A program made the translations under genes and the position numbers. A DNA stretch of 64,000 nucleotides from Candidatus Helarchaeota archaeon (GTDB lineage: Archaea > Asgardarchaeota > Lokiarchaeia > Helarchaeales > RDOG01): assembly GCA_019058315.1 (NCBI GenBank), contig JAHPZH010000004.1, positions 186,001 to 250,000 of the forward strand. Direction: 5' to 3'. Below the pieces are notes generated by a model, which searched no databases, had not been told where the DNA came from, and saw only the letters and a program-made list of their open reading frames with translations. Below are positions 51,101-56,612 of the stretch, one piece after another (position 1 is the first letter of the stretch; every line of letters begins with the position of its first letter).

Positions 51101-53464
51101 AGATGTATTCAATTTATCAACAGGACTATCGATGATGACTGTTGGATTTGTATTATCTGAGCTTACATTCCAATAAATAATTTCAGATCGACTTTTATAA
51201 CCTAACTTTGAAGAAGTAATGTTAATTTCATAAATATTATCTAAAGTAAAATCCGAATAGTTAAGTTGGATATAATACGTCTCATTGGTTGCATGCCATA
51301 GGAAATTTCCATCTTGACCTGTCATATTACTATTATAAGTTACATTTGCATTTGTAATATTAAGACCAGTTTTCAAATCGATATATTGTACTATTATAGT
51401 GAGATTAAATGGCTCAAAATTACTCGTTATTGTAGTGCTAGGTTCCAATCGAATTAAACTTGTATTATAAATCAGTGAAAAAGTATTATTTATAGACGCA
51501 TTGTTATACCATGCTTTAGAAGCATTAATTACAACTTTATATGAACCATTTACAAAGTTATTTGTGGATAATGTATAATTATAATATCCGGAACTTAGAC
51601 TTTCCGTGAGGTTATCTTGCAAGACAAGAGATGAATCAGTCTCATTAAATATTTGAATTGTAAGGTTTGCTTCTGTTATTGGTGAATTAGTATGAGTATC
51701 ATTGTAAAACACAGTGACATTCAAATCGACTCCAATTAAATGGACGCCACTAACCTCACCTAAGTCATCAAAGCTTAGATTTGTGGAATTAACTACAAAT
51801 AAGTAAGTTTGATTTATTGCTGAATAAGATTCATTAGTCCAAATAATTTGAACAGTATAATTTCCTGTCTCTGTTGAAGCAGGAACGGTTACATTGAATA
51901 AAACGAAATCTACGAGTGTAGAACTATTAATTGTTGTCCAATCGGAAGTAACATCGTCATTAGTAGTATTATATATTGATAAATTCATTATACCATTAGA
52001 AAATCCACTAACAGAAGTATTTATTTGTATATTTTCTCCATGAATATAAGCTCGAGAATTATATGATGATGTAACTGCAGATTGGTTTAAAGATATTAAT
52101 ATTGTTTGTGTTGGACTCCTAAAAGTAAATTTCCAGAGACCTTCGGTTAAAATATCGTTGGTGTTATTTGATAAATATACAATGTTGTTCTGTTCAATTA
52201 TACCATTGGTAACATTTACATCTGAAGAATTTAATGCTAAAATCATATTCCAACTTGATAATGGTTTGGAAAGGGTAACCGAAAAATTACTTAAAGACTC
52301 TCCATATGAAGCTGTTGGAGCGGATACTGAAAAATTAGTTTTCCAATAACTCCACAACTCTCCAAGAGAAATATTATGTTTTATATTAGTAGTTTGTGTC
52401 AAATTAACATTTATAGATGTCCATGTCAGATTACATGAAAAACTAGAATTTGTGGATATTGTTATTGATTTGTTTTCTCCGTCATTATCTGCAAAATTGA
52501 AATTATAGGTAGTACTATTAACATCATGAACGGTACTATCTATCGTCATGTTCATATCGATATCTTCTGGGTTCATATTTGTAAGAGTGTTATTCGAAGA
52601 ATCGATATAAACTGTTTTTAGTTTTAATGACATATCTTGTGTATTTATTTGACTCCAGACTCCAACATACTGATATAGATAACCCTCATCAACGTTATCT
52701 CCTCCATTAAAAGTTGTATCCCAATTATAAAACCAATGAACACCAGTGGTTCCTGGGATACTATCTACTAAATTAGTTGCGTTAATCACAAAATAATAAA
52801 ATCCTGCTGTCAAATTAACGTTAATATTACTAAACACATTCCATGTAGTAGTTCCAAATTGGCCAGTCCTCGAACTATTCCATAATAGTGCTTGTGGTGC
52901 ATTTCCAACTCCTGTAGAATTCCAAATCTCAATGTCATAATATCCTGAAAAAAGTATCAGGTAACCATATAAGCTAATATCAGTGATTCTAGAATCTCTC
53001 GAGAGGATAAAAGACATTGCGTAAGGAGAAGAACTACTACTAAGAATATATTTAAGAGTACTAAAATTTTGTTCAACATCCCTCCAAGTAGATTCTGCAG
53101 AAATATTCTGTATATTAATTTCATAATTGGTACGGTTATAGTCTGTGGGAACAGTTACATCGAATTGACGTTCATTGTCACCAGCTGGAGATTCAGGACC
53201 TGTTGCGTTTATTACATTACTTACTAACCAATTTAAATAAGTTTTATTTGAATAACTTGTCTGTGTGACATTTAGACCATTTCGTGTACCATTTGCATAA
53301 TCCTTAGTAATCTCATTAAAGGTTTTTGATTTAAAATTTAATTTTTCCAATAAATTCAATGGAATTGGAGATTCTGAGTTATATTGATTATAATTTAAAA
53401 TCGCCAAATAAGGTGAAGTTAGTATGATAATAAAAATAATGATTTTAATAGGAATTTTTCGCAA
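33119..53464 (-). CDS. Giant secreted Ig-like repeat surface protein (6781 residues)
   Basis: One uninterrupted frame of more than 20 kb, about 700 kDa. It has an N-terminal signal peptide (IPIKIIIFIIILTSPYLAIL). The head (about 60-860) is paralogous to that of the 1564-residue protein. About 59 tandem 96-residue Ig-like repeats follow (about 862-6520), each with DGDIDTG, NDSRFTIF, FRNN or FNNN, and NVTD motifs. A membrane-proximal domain, one transmembrane helix (LILILIVFASIAVGLFAIIL) and a basic ~90-residue cytoplasmic tail (KKVVKRTPDVGRTVVPIHD; helical end ILEELAGLDPKKRKEILD) close the protein. About three N-glycosylation sequons per repeat point to a heavily glycosylated cell-surface stalk or adhesin. 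It lies in a minus-strand cluster between two cytoplasmic proteins with a shared N-terminal tag. Confidence 0.93.
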   Translation of the reverse strand: MRKIPIKIIIFIIILTSPYLAILNYNQYNSESPIPLNLLEKLNFKSKTFNEITKDYANGTRNGLNVTQTSYSNKTYLNWLVSNVINATGPESPAGDNERQFDVTVPTDYNRTNYEINIQNISAESTWRDVEQNFSTLKYILSSSSSPYAMSFILSRDSRITDISLYGYLILFSGYYDIEIWNSTGVGNAPQALLWNSSRTGQFGTTTWNVFSNINVNLTAGFYYFVINATNLVDSIPGTTGVHWFYNWDTTFNGGDNVDEGYLYQYVGVWSQINTQDMSLKLKTVYIDSSNNTLTNMNPEDIDMNMTIDSTVHDVNSTTYNFNFADNDGENKSITISTNSSFSCNLTWTSINVNLTQTTNIKHNISLGELWSYWKTNFSVSAPTASYGESLSNFSVTLSKPLSSWNMILALNSSDVNVTNGIIEQNNIVYLSNNTNDILTEGLWKFTFRSPTQTILISLNQSAVTSSYNSRAYIHGENIQINTSVSGFSNGIMNLSIYNTTNDDVTSDWTTINSSTLVDFVLFNVTVPASTETGNYTVQIIWTNESYSAINQTYLFVVNSTNLSFDDLGEVSGVHLIGVDLNVTVFYNDTHTNSPITEANLTIQIFNETDSSLVLQDNLTESLSSGYYNYTLSTNNFVNGSYKVVINASKAWYNNASINNTFSLIYNTSLIRLEPSTTITSNFEPFNLTIIVQYIDLKTGLNITNANVTYNSNMTGQDGNFLWHATNETYYIQLNYSDFTLDNIYEINITSSKLGYKSRSEIIYWNVSSDNTNPTVIIDSPVDKLNTSAASVQVNWTSSYDSESGIKVYEVIRNGSIQYTGTSTVQNINLVEGWNNITVVAQDYARNNGSFMIWVIMDSINPTITVTDPASNGSIDTGVIISISGFANGTGTEITSIQINNSNFNIFLDPSGSLSGNYEFRNSSYIADGYIAIKINITDSSGLTSSIIRWFYIDNTPPTISITDPASDGDIDTGAIISVSGNADGTGSNIVSVMINDSRFTIFTDPSGTPSGAYEFRNNTFIPDGNVAILVNVTDTAGLTTSATRWFDIDNTLPSLTITDPASNGDIDTGAIISISGNADGTGSNIVSVMINDSRFTIFTDPSGSPSGAYEFRNNTYIPDGNVAIQVNVTDQASLTTTASRWFDIDNTDPTITITDPASDGDIDTGVIISISGNADGTGSNILSVMINDSRFTIFTDPSGSPSGAYEFRNNTFIPDGNIAVLVNVTDSAGLTTSTTRWFDIDNTYPTITITDPASDGDIDTGTIISISGNADGTGSNIVSVMINDSRFTIFTDPSGSPSGAYEFRNNTFIPDGNIGVLVNVTDSAGLTTLTTRWFDIDNTYPTISITDPASDGDIDTGAIISISGNADGTGSNIVSVMINDSRFTIFTDPSGSPSGAYEFRNNTFIPDGNIGILVNVTDSASLTASTTRWFDIDNTYPTISITDPASDGDIDTGVIISISGNADGTGSNIVSVMINDSRFTIFTDPSGSPSGAYEFRNNTFIPDGNIGILVNVTDSASLTASTTRWFDIDNTYPTISITDPASDGDIDTGVIISISGNADGTGSNIVSVMINDSRFTIFTDPSGSPSGAYEFRNNTFIPDGNIAILVNVTDSASLTTSTTRWFDIDNTYPTISITDPASDGDIDTGTTISIGGNVDGTGSNIVSVMINDSRFTIFTDPSGTPSGAYEFRNNTFIPDGNVAILVNVTDSASLTTSATRWFDIDNTYPTITITDPASDGDIDTGTIISISGNADGTGSNIVSVLINDSRFTIFTDPSGSPSGAYEFRNNTFIPDGNIGILVNVTDSASLTTSTTRWFDIDNTDPTISITDPASDGDIDTGTIISIGGNVDGTGSNIVSVMINDSRFTIFIDPSGTPSGVYEFRNNTFIPDGNVAVLVNVTDSASLTTSTTRWFDIDNTYPTISITDPASDGDIDTGTIISISGNADGTGSNIASVMINDSRFTIFTDPSGTPSGAYEFRNNTFIPDGNIAILVNVTDSAGLTTSATRWFDIDNTNPTITITDPASDGDIDTGVIISISGNADGTGSNIVSVMINDSRFTIFTDPSGSPSGAYEFRNNTFIPDGNVAVLVNVTDSASLTTSTTRWFDIDNTYPTISITDPASDGDIDTGTIISISGNTDGTGSNIASVMINDSRFTIFTDPSGTPSGAYEFRNNTLILDGNIAILVNVTDSAGLTTSATRWFDIDNTNPTITITDPASDGDVDTGVIISISGNADGTGSNIVSVMINDSRFTIFTDPSGSPSGAYEFRNNTFIPDGNIGILVNVTDSASLTTSTTRWFDIDNTDPTISITDPASDGDIDTGTIISIGGNADGTGSNIASVMINESRFTIFTDPSGSPSGAYEFRNNTFIPDGNIAVLVNVTDSAGLTTSTTRWFDIDNIYPTISITDPTSDGDIDTGAIISISGNADGTGSNIVSVMINDSRFTIFTDPSGSPSGAYEFRNNTFIPDGNIGILVNVTDSAAQTTSTTRWFDIDNTDPTITITDPASDGDIDTGAIISISGNADGTGSNIVSVMINDSRFTIFTDPSGSPSGAYEFRNNTFISDGNIGVLVNITDSAGLITSTTRWFDVDNIYPTISIIDPTSDGDVDTGAIISISGNADGTGSNIVSVMINDSRFTIFTDPSGTPSGAYEFRNNTFIPDGNIAILVNVTDSASQTTSATRWFDIDNTYPTISITDPASDGDIDTGIIISVSGNADGTGTNIVSVMINDSRFTIFTDPSGTPSGAYEFRNNTFLADGNIGILVNITDSAGLTTSTTRWFDIDNTYPTISITDPTADGVTDTGTIISISGNVDGTGSNIISVMINDSRFTIFTDPSGTPSGAYEFRNNTFIADGNIGVLVNVTDSAGLTTSATRWFDIDNTYPTISITDPTSDGDIDTGVIISISGNADGTGSNIASVMINDSRFTIFTNPSGTPSGAYEFRNNTFLADGNIGVLVNVTDSAGLTTSTTRWFDIDNTYPTISIIDPASNGDIDTGAIISVSGNSDGTGSNIASVMINDSRFTIFTDPSGSPSGAYEFRNNTFIPDGNIGVLVNVTDSAGLTTSTTRWFDIDNTLPTISITDPASDGDIDTGVIISISGNADGTGSNIASVMINDSRFTIFTDPSGTPSGAYEFRNNTFIPDGNIGVLVNVTDSAGLTTSTTRWFDIDNTLPTISITDPASDGDIDTGVIISISGNADGTGSNIASVMINDSRFTIFTDPSGSPSGAYEFRNNTFIPDGNIGVLVNVTDSAGLTTSATRWFDIDNTLPTISITDPASDGDIDTGVIISISGNADGTGSNIVSVMINDSRFTIFTDPSGSPSGAYEFRNNSYIPDGNIGVLVNVTDSASLTASTTRWFDIDNTYPTISITDPASDGDIDTGAIISISGNADGTGSNIVSVMINDSRFTIFTDPSGTPSGAYEFRNNTFIPDGNIGVLVNVTDSAGLTTSTSRWFDIDNTYPTISIIDPASDGDIDTGNIISISGNADGTGSNIVSVLINDSRFTIFTDPSGTPSGAYEFRNNTYLADGNVGILVNVTDSAGLTTSNTRWFDIDNTYPTISITDPASDGDIDNGAIISVGGNADGTGSNIASVMINDTRFTIFTDPSGTPSGAYEFRNNTFIPDGNIGVLVNVTDSAGLTTSTTRWFDIDNTYPTITITDPASDGDIDTGAIIFISGNADGTGSNIISVMINDSRFTIFTDPSGSPSGAYEFRNNTFIPDGNVAVLVNVTDSASLTTSTTRWFDVDNTYPTISITDPVSDGDVDTGAIISISGNADGTGSNIVSVMINDSRFTILTDPSGSPSGAYEFRNNTYLADGNIGVLVNVTDTAGLTTSTTRWFDIDNTYPTISIADPASNGDLDTGAIIWINGTADGTGSDISSVMINDSRFTIFTDPSGSPSGNYAFNNNTLITDGTIAIEVNVTDSAYLTTSAIRWFILDNTNPTIVITHPFPNGTTDTGGSVTVDGWVDGTGTNIFSVQINDSRFTLTTNPVGSSSGPFTFSNNSFITLGNVAVKVNVTDSVGLTGSIARWFTYIIGPSVTVDHPSPDSAIDTGIDITINGTADGGGTNIDQVWINDSRFILTVNPSGSPSGVYGFQNISFIPDGRVAITITLNNSGGLSDYRIRWFIIDNTYPTISITDPTSDGDIDTGATISISGFVNGTGSNIQSVMINDSRFTIAVDPSGSASGIYTFNNNSYIPDGNIAVEVNITDTANLTVSTTRWFDIDNTYPTISITVPASNGDLVTGTDIWINGTVDGTGSNITSVMINDSRFTLIIDPSGSPSGNYAFNNNSYVADGIISIEVNITDSASLTSAAIRWLNLDNTNPSILINDPASNGDVDTGTIIWINGTVDGTGSNIVSVLINDSRFTIFTDPSGSPSGSFAFNNNSYITEGNIAIEVNVTDSASLTSSATRWFDVDNIYPTITINDPASDGDIDTGAIIWINGTVDGTGSNIISVLINDSRFTIFIDPSGSPSGSYAFNNNSYIPDGNIGIKVNITDSAGLTTPTTRWFDIDNTYPTITITDPASDGDVDTGAIISISGNADGTGSNIVSVMINDSRFTIFTDPSGTPSGAYEFRNNTFIPDGNIAIMVNVTDTASLTTSTTRWADIDNTYPTISITDPSSDGDIDTGAIISVSGNADGTGSNIASVMINDSRFTIFTDPSGTPSGAYEFRNNTFIPDGNIGILVNVTDSAGLTTSTTRWFDIDNTYPTISITDPASDGDIDTGTIISISGNADGTGSNIVSVMINDSRFTIFTDPSGSPSGAYEFRNNTFIPDGNIGILVNVTDSAGLTTSTTRWFDIDNTYPTISITDPASDGDIDTGTIISISGNADGTGSNIVSVMINDSRFTIFTDPSGSPSGAYEFRNNTFIPDGNIGILVNVTDSAGLTTSTTRWFDVDNTLPTITITDPASNGDIDTGAIISISGNADGTGSNIVSVMINDSRFTIFTDPSGSPSGAYEFRNNTFIPDGNIGILVNVTDSAGLTTSTTRWFDVDNTLPTITITDPASNGDIDTGAIISISGNADGTGSNIVSVMINDSRFTIFTDPSGSPSGAYEFRNNTFIPDGNIGILVNVTDSAGLTTSTTRWFDIDNTLPTITITDPVSDGDVDVGAIISVSGNADGTGSNIASVMINDSRFTIFTDPSGTPSGAYQFRNNTFIPDGNIGVLVNVTDSAGLTTSTTRWFDIDNTYPTISIIDPASDGDIDTGTIISISGNADGTGSNIASVMINDSRFTIFTDPSGTPSGAYEFRNNSFIPDGNIAILVNVTDSASLTTSAIRWFDIDNTYPTISITDPASDGAVDSGAIVSVSGNADGTGSNILSVMINDSRFTIFTDPSGTPSGAYEFRNNTFIPDGNIGVLVNVTDSAGLTTSTTRWFNIDNTYPTITITDPASNGDVDSGAIISISGNADGTGSNIISVMINDSRFTIFTDPSGSLSGPYEFRNNTYIPDGNVAIEVNVTNSAPLTISITRWFDIDNTYPTISITDPASDGVIDTGIIISVSGNANGTGSNIVSVMINDTRFTIFTDPSGTPSGAYEFRNNTFIPDGNIGVLVNVTDSAGLTVSTTRWFDIDNTYPTISITDPASDGDIDTGTIISISGNVNGTGTNIVSVMINDSRFTIFINPSGTPSGAYQFRNNTLIPDGNIAILVNVTDSAGLTTSTTRWFDIDNTNPTITITDPTSDGDIDTGAIISVSGNTDGTGSNIVSVMINDSRFTIFTDPSGTPSGAYEFRNNTFLADGNIGVLVNVTDTAGLTTSTTRWFDIDNTDPTISITDPTSDGDMDTGAIIWINGTTDGTGSNILSVMINDSRFTIFIDPSGSPSGSYAFNNNSYIPDGNIAVEVNVTDSANLTDFATRWFDIDNTYPMISIADPASDGDVDTGVDIWVNGTADGTGSNILSLMINDSRFTIVVDPTGSPSGNYAFNNNTYIPDGIISITVNVTDTASLTTSLSRWFNLDNTNPTIAITNPFPNGTTDSGSSVTIEGTVDGTGSNILSVQINDSRFILTTDPAGTASGPYIFTNNSFINLGTVSVEANVTDSANLTNSIIWWFTYIIGPSVTIDHPTANSDIDTGTNITINGTADGGGVNIDTIWINDSRFILTIDPSGTGFGNYGFENNSFIPDGIIAVNVTLNNTGGLIDSMVRWFIIDNTLPTISIINPAANGLVVTGNTILVSGWVDGTGSNIQSVMINDSRFNLVGDPTGSPSGFYTFTNNSYVSDGVISIEVNITDSANLTISTTRWFRVDNSPPNISITDPISNGQIDSGNTITITGFANGTASNIISVMINDSRFTLFINPAGSISGVFEFRNNTFVTDGLISVLVNVTDSIGLTTTNNRWFYIDNTAPTVIITDPASNGDFDTGNIISVSGNVDGTGSNITSVLINDSRFTIFTDPSGTPSGAYEFRNNTIIVDGIISILVNVTDSTGLNTLTTRWFYIDNINPTIQITTPMFNDTIQVGNNYQIEGFVNGTGSLISTVTINNTNFTLSVDPSGNNWGNFRFINSSYLPNGLIALRISVNDSVGLRKNLTITFTVLQNSNNTPQGLIAGQENIVYLTDSKGNIVCELRIFVSIDTNINMSYYTSNPTGTSLPDFLGIFGFTLQNPTALLNATMKLYYNESALNISETDLRIFYFNITKWIELNATLNTTGNYLEWFTTNLSYYAIAPITAAEGILFLPPLVGAGDNLILILIVFASIAVGLFAIILGIARRKPKKVVKRTPDVGRTVVPIHDVEDEVLKDFFKQEFTMLSKEEIIRIMNLDIPNESEKLDILEELAGLDPKKRKEILDTLEKIDDNF
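33905..50877 (-). repeat. About 59 tandem 288-bp Ig-like repeats
   Basis: The span divided by 288 bp gives about 59 units. Protein sequence is highly conserved in most copies, while synonymous positions often differ. Some neighbouring copies are identical over 350 bp or more. Divergent copies cluster at both ends and in two interior blocks near 35000-35900 and 40000-41900, where FNNN and INGT variants replace FRNN and ISGN. Higher-order 576- and 1440-bp periods occur near 46600-48100. Confidence 0.95.
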
Positions 53465-53636
53465 AATTCATCCGACCTAAAAAGTAAATTATATCAAGTT
53501 ATATTACATCATTGAATTTAAATTATAAAACAAGAAAAATATAAAAATATTTATTTAATATTGAAAATCTAATATATCAAAATTAAGTAATTTTTAAAAA
53601 TAAGAAACAATAAATAAATTTTAAGAAATTAAAGAG

Positions 53637-55010
53637 TTATTTAAGAGCTTCTCTCAAACTAGCTAATTCTTTGAGATTTCTCATCCTCTCAACTTCTTCT
53701 AAATATTGCTTAGCTTCTGTCATTTCACCAATTTCTACAGATAGCTTTGAAGCTTGATCAAACAACATTGCAGCTTCATCGTATTTTCCACCAATTTCCA
53801 TTGTTTTTGCTTTATTAATAATCTCATTTCGTTCTTGTCTTAATCGTGGAATTCGTGAACGCATTTCCTGTGCGGTTTGACTAAAGAGCTGGGCACGTTC
53901 TGCAAATTCTTGAGCGACTATATTTTCGTATAATTGAGTAGAAAGTCCCGAAATACTAGATAATAATTGTGCAGCAGTACCAAAATCATCTCTTTTTACT
54001 GAATCATCCAGTTGAGAAAAAAGAATCTTCCTTTCTTCACGTATCCTTTTCCTGTTTTCAATTTCTGCACTAAGTTGCTCCGTTAGCTTTTTTTTAGGGA
54101 ATTGCTGAATTCTATCTAGAAAAGTTTTTCTACTATCTTCCGTAGAAACTAATAAATCTTCCAAAATTAAATTTTTATTTTCATTAGATAATGTCTTAAT
54201 TTCTGACATTTGATCCCATAGCATTCTACGTTCTGCGGATTGAGCTACTTGTTCTATATCTATAGCTATAAATAATCCTTTGTCATTTAGACCAAAAATT
54301 GCCTTTACAATCTTATCTCGGGGCATTTTTGTTTTTTTAATAACTTCCTCAATGAGTCTAGCTGTAAAAAAGAAACCTCTTTCTTTAGAAAGGTCTTTCG
54401 CGACTTTCATTATTGAATTTTCTGCTGAATTAAGTTTTGCCTGTTTTATAATTTCAGGATCCATTGGTAAAATTATGGGCTTAATTAAAAACAAATTGAA
54501 GTGTGTATCAACCAAATCTTTGGCTGGAGCAAAATCACTTACTTTTCCCGAGAACTCATCAATATATCGTTTAAATTTTCTATTAAAATCTTCTGCAAAT
54601 GTAGTAAGAGATTGCTTGATAGGATCGGAAGGATCGGATTCAAGCATTACTGCGACCATTACATCTTCCGTATCTGCAATACAGATTTGGAATTGTTCCA
54701 TTGGATATGTATAAAGTACACAAGTGGTTCCTGCCATTTCTTCGGTTATATCGGCACTTTTTGGTTTTTTCTTCTCGTCTTTCTTCTTTTTCTTTTCGTC
54801 TTCTCTTCTTTCCTTTTCTTCTTCCTTTTTCCTCTTCTCGTCTTCCTTTTTTCTTAATTTTTCTTCTTTTTTATTGTCTTTCTTTTTATCGACTTTCTCT
54901 TTTTTATCCTCTTTTTTGTCGTCTTTTTTGTCATCTTTTTTTTTCTTGTCTTCTGGAATCGTGGGTTTTTGGAAAGGTATAAACCTTGGAGTTCTTCGGG
55001 GTCGTGCCAT
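53637..55010 (-). CDS. Longin-like/winged-helix protein with Lys-rich tagged N-terminus
   Basis: A 457-residue cytoplasmic protein. It starts with ARPRRTPRFIPFQKPTIPE, near-identical to the tag of the protein encoded at 32215-33060. A 60-residue run of Lys, Glu and Asp follows. The domain at about 88-185 (CVLYTYPMEQFQICIADTED, LESDPSDPIKQSLTTFAEDF) resembles the longin/roadblock-like modules of Asgard proteins. A short winged helix (about 190-235) follows, then a long helical part (about 240-455) with a TPR-like stretch (KYDEAAMLFDQASKLSVEIG). It lies 170 bp upstream of the giant surface protein gene on the same strand. A role as cytoplasmic adaptor or regulator for that protein is inferred from position and the shared tag. 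Confidence 0.75.
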   Translation of the reverse strand: MARPRRTPRFIPFQKPTIPEDKKKKDDKKDDKKEDKKEKVDKKKDNKKEEKLRKKEDEKRKKEEEKERREDEKKKKKDEKKKPKSADITEEMAGTTCVLYTYPMEQFQICIADTEDVMVAVMLESDPSDPIKQSLTTFAEDFNRKFKRYIDEFSGKVSDFAPAKDLVDTHFNLFLIKPIILPMDPEIIKQAKLNSAENSIMKVAKDLSKERGFFFTARLIEEVIKKTKMPRDKIVKAIFGLNDKGLFIAIDIEQVAQSAERRMLWDQMSEIKTLSNENKNLILEDLLVSTEDSRKTFLDRIQQFPKKKLTEQLSAEIENRKRIREERKILFSQLDDSVKRDDFGTAAQLLSSISGLSTQLYENIVAQEFAERAQLFSQTAQEMRSRIPRLRQERNEIINKAKTMEIGGKYDEAAMLFDQASKLSVEIGEMTEAKQYLEEVERMRNLKELASLREALK

Positions 55011-55320
55011 TATTTCTCCTCATTTAAGTTTTTATTCAAAAATTTGGGTTGAAATTTCTAAAAGACACGTAAAATATTCTTTTTTACATTTACACATTTT
55101 ATTTATTTAAATATTTAGTTATAAACATTTAGTAAATTTTAATATTATATTGTTCATTTCATTTTGTAAATAAAAATGCAATTATCTTTTTATTATATTT
55201 TTTTTCAAATTGTTAATCATAAAATATTTACTTTATTAATGATTTCAAATACTTAGTTAATTAAAGAAATTATATTTATGGGATTAATAGATTTAATATT
55301 AATTTATTTTAGTGATTACT
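55011..55320. other. 310-bp AT-rich intergenic region
   Basis: Spacer between the divergent longin-like and Pro/Glu-repeat genes. It must hold both promoters. It consists of T- and A-rich runs. I see no RNA gene, palindrome of note, or protein gene in it. Confidence 0.5.
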
Positions 55321-56601
55321 ATGTCTTGGAAAGAAATAAAAAGAATCGAGCAAATTATCAGAAAGGAACGTGGGGATAAAGCTGTATTTCTCAGACTTGT
55401 AAAAGATAAAGACGAAGTTTCTTCGGTAATTTTTGGTATAGAAGATAAAAATAGTAAAAATTCTATAAAATTAAGTTTAGAAGAATGGGATAGTCTATTA
55501 TCTTTCTTTAACACAATAGATGATGAAATAAAATCACGTCAAAACTCTATAATAGAAGAAGAAAAAGAATACATATCAAATGAGTTGGAAACACAAACTC
55601 CTGCAGAAGTAGGTATTCAAGAACCTCCTGAAACCATCCCTGAAGCTAAAGTAATAGGCTCAGCATTTGAAGAACCTTCCTCAACTGTGACTCTTATTCA
55701 TAAAGATATGACATCTACCCCCGCAGAAATAACCGAAATACCCTCTCCAGAACCTGAGGAAGTAACTGAAATACCCTCTCCAGAACCTGAAGAAGTAACT
55801 GAAATACCCTCTCCAGAACTTGAAGAAATAATTGAAATACCCTCTCCAGAACTTGAAGAAATAATTGAAATACCCTCTCCAGAACCTGAAGAAATAGCTG
55901 AAATACCCTCTCCAGAACCTGTAGAAATAACTGAAATACCCACCCCAGAACCTGTAGAAATAACTGAAATACCCTCTCCAGAACTTGAAGAAACGATTCC
56001 ACCTCCTACAATTGTTAATGAAGACATCGAATCCCCCTCAGAAGTAATAGCAGAACCTATTGAAATAGAAAAACCACCTTTGCCCACTGCAGTTGTTTTT
56101 GAAGAAGAACCACAGATAGAGGCTAAACCAACACCTCCTGCAATTGTATTAGAACATATTGAACCACCATTCGAGAGCAAACCTAAAATTACTGAACCTA
56201 AACCTTCAATTCCGTCTCCTGTTCTAATTCCAGATACAAGTCCAATTAGTCCAGAACAAGATGATCTATTTCCTGAAATGCCACCTGAAGTAAAAGAAAT
56301 TTTTGAAGAATTAGATACTCAAGCAACAGAATTGGAAAAATCTCTCATATTATCTGAGGACGAATTATCCGGTTCAGAACTATCAAAAGAAGTAAAAATA
56401 ACTAAAGCTATGCAAGAGGTAGCAGAACTTATGCCTTCTGGTCCAGCAAAAGAATTTGTTGAACAGATGATTGTAAAAAGAAAAGAGACACAAGATACTA
56501 CTGAAGATGAAAATGAGAAATCAAAAGAAAAGGAGAAAAGCTCGCCTAAAGAAGAAATAAAAAATGATACAGAAGAGGAAGAAAAATTAAAATATTGGTA
56601 A
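55321..56601 (+). CDS. Acidic protein with Pro/Glu tandem repeats
   Basis: About 426 residues. A small N-terminal domain (about 1-75: WKEIKRIEQIIRKERGDKAV, IEDKNSKNSIKLSLEEWDSL) has no known family. Residues about 135-225 are eight 11-residue repeats (consensus TEIPSPEPEEV). A Pro/Glu-rich stretch follows, then a helical part (about 325-400: EVKEIFEELDTQATELEKSL, QEVAELMPSGPAKEFVEQM) and a charged tail. There is no signal peptide or membrane helix, so it is probably a cytoplasmic linker-type protein. The ATG at 55321 is preceded by GTGAT (55312-55316), a plausible Shine-Dalgarno site. It converges with porB, with 11 bp between the genes. Confidence 0.7.
   Translation: MSWKEIKRIEQIIRKERGDKAVFLRLVKDKDEVSSVIFGIEDKNSKNSIKLSLEEWDSLLSFFNTIDDEIKSRQNSIIEEEKEYISNELETQTPAEVGIQEPPETIPEAKVIGSAFEEPSSTVTLIHKDMTSTPAEITEIPSPEPEEVTEIPSPEPEEVTEIPSPELEEIIEIPSPELEEIIEIPSPEPEEIAEIPSPEPVEITEIPTPEPVEITEIPSPELEETIPPPTIVNEDIESPSEVIAEPIEIEKPPLPTAVVFEEEPQIEAKPTPPAIVLEHIEPPFESKPKITEPKPSIPSPVLIPDTSPISPEQDDLFPEMPPEVKEIFEELDTQATELEKSLILSEDELSGSELSKEVKITKAMQEVAELMPSGPAKEFVEQMIVKRKETQDTTEDENEKSKEKEKSSPKEEIKNDTEEEEKLKYW
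55731..55994 (+). repeat. Eight tandem 33-bp repeats
   Basis: Eight in-frame 33-bp units encode 11-residue Glu/Pro repeats (IPSPEPEE core). CCCTCTCCAGAACCT recurs every 33 bp with few substitutions; one copy has CCCACCCCAGAACCT. Copy number is likely to vary between strains because tandem units this similar slip readily. Confidence 0.93.
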
Positions 56602-56612
56602 AAGTTTGACCA

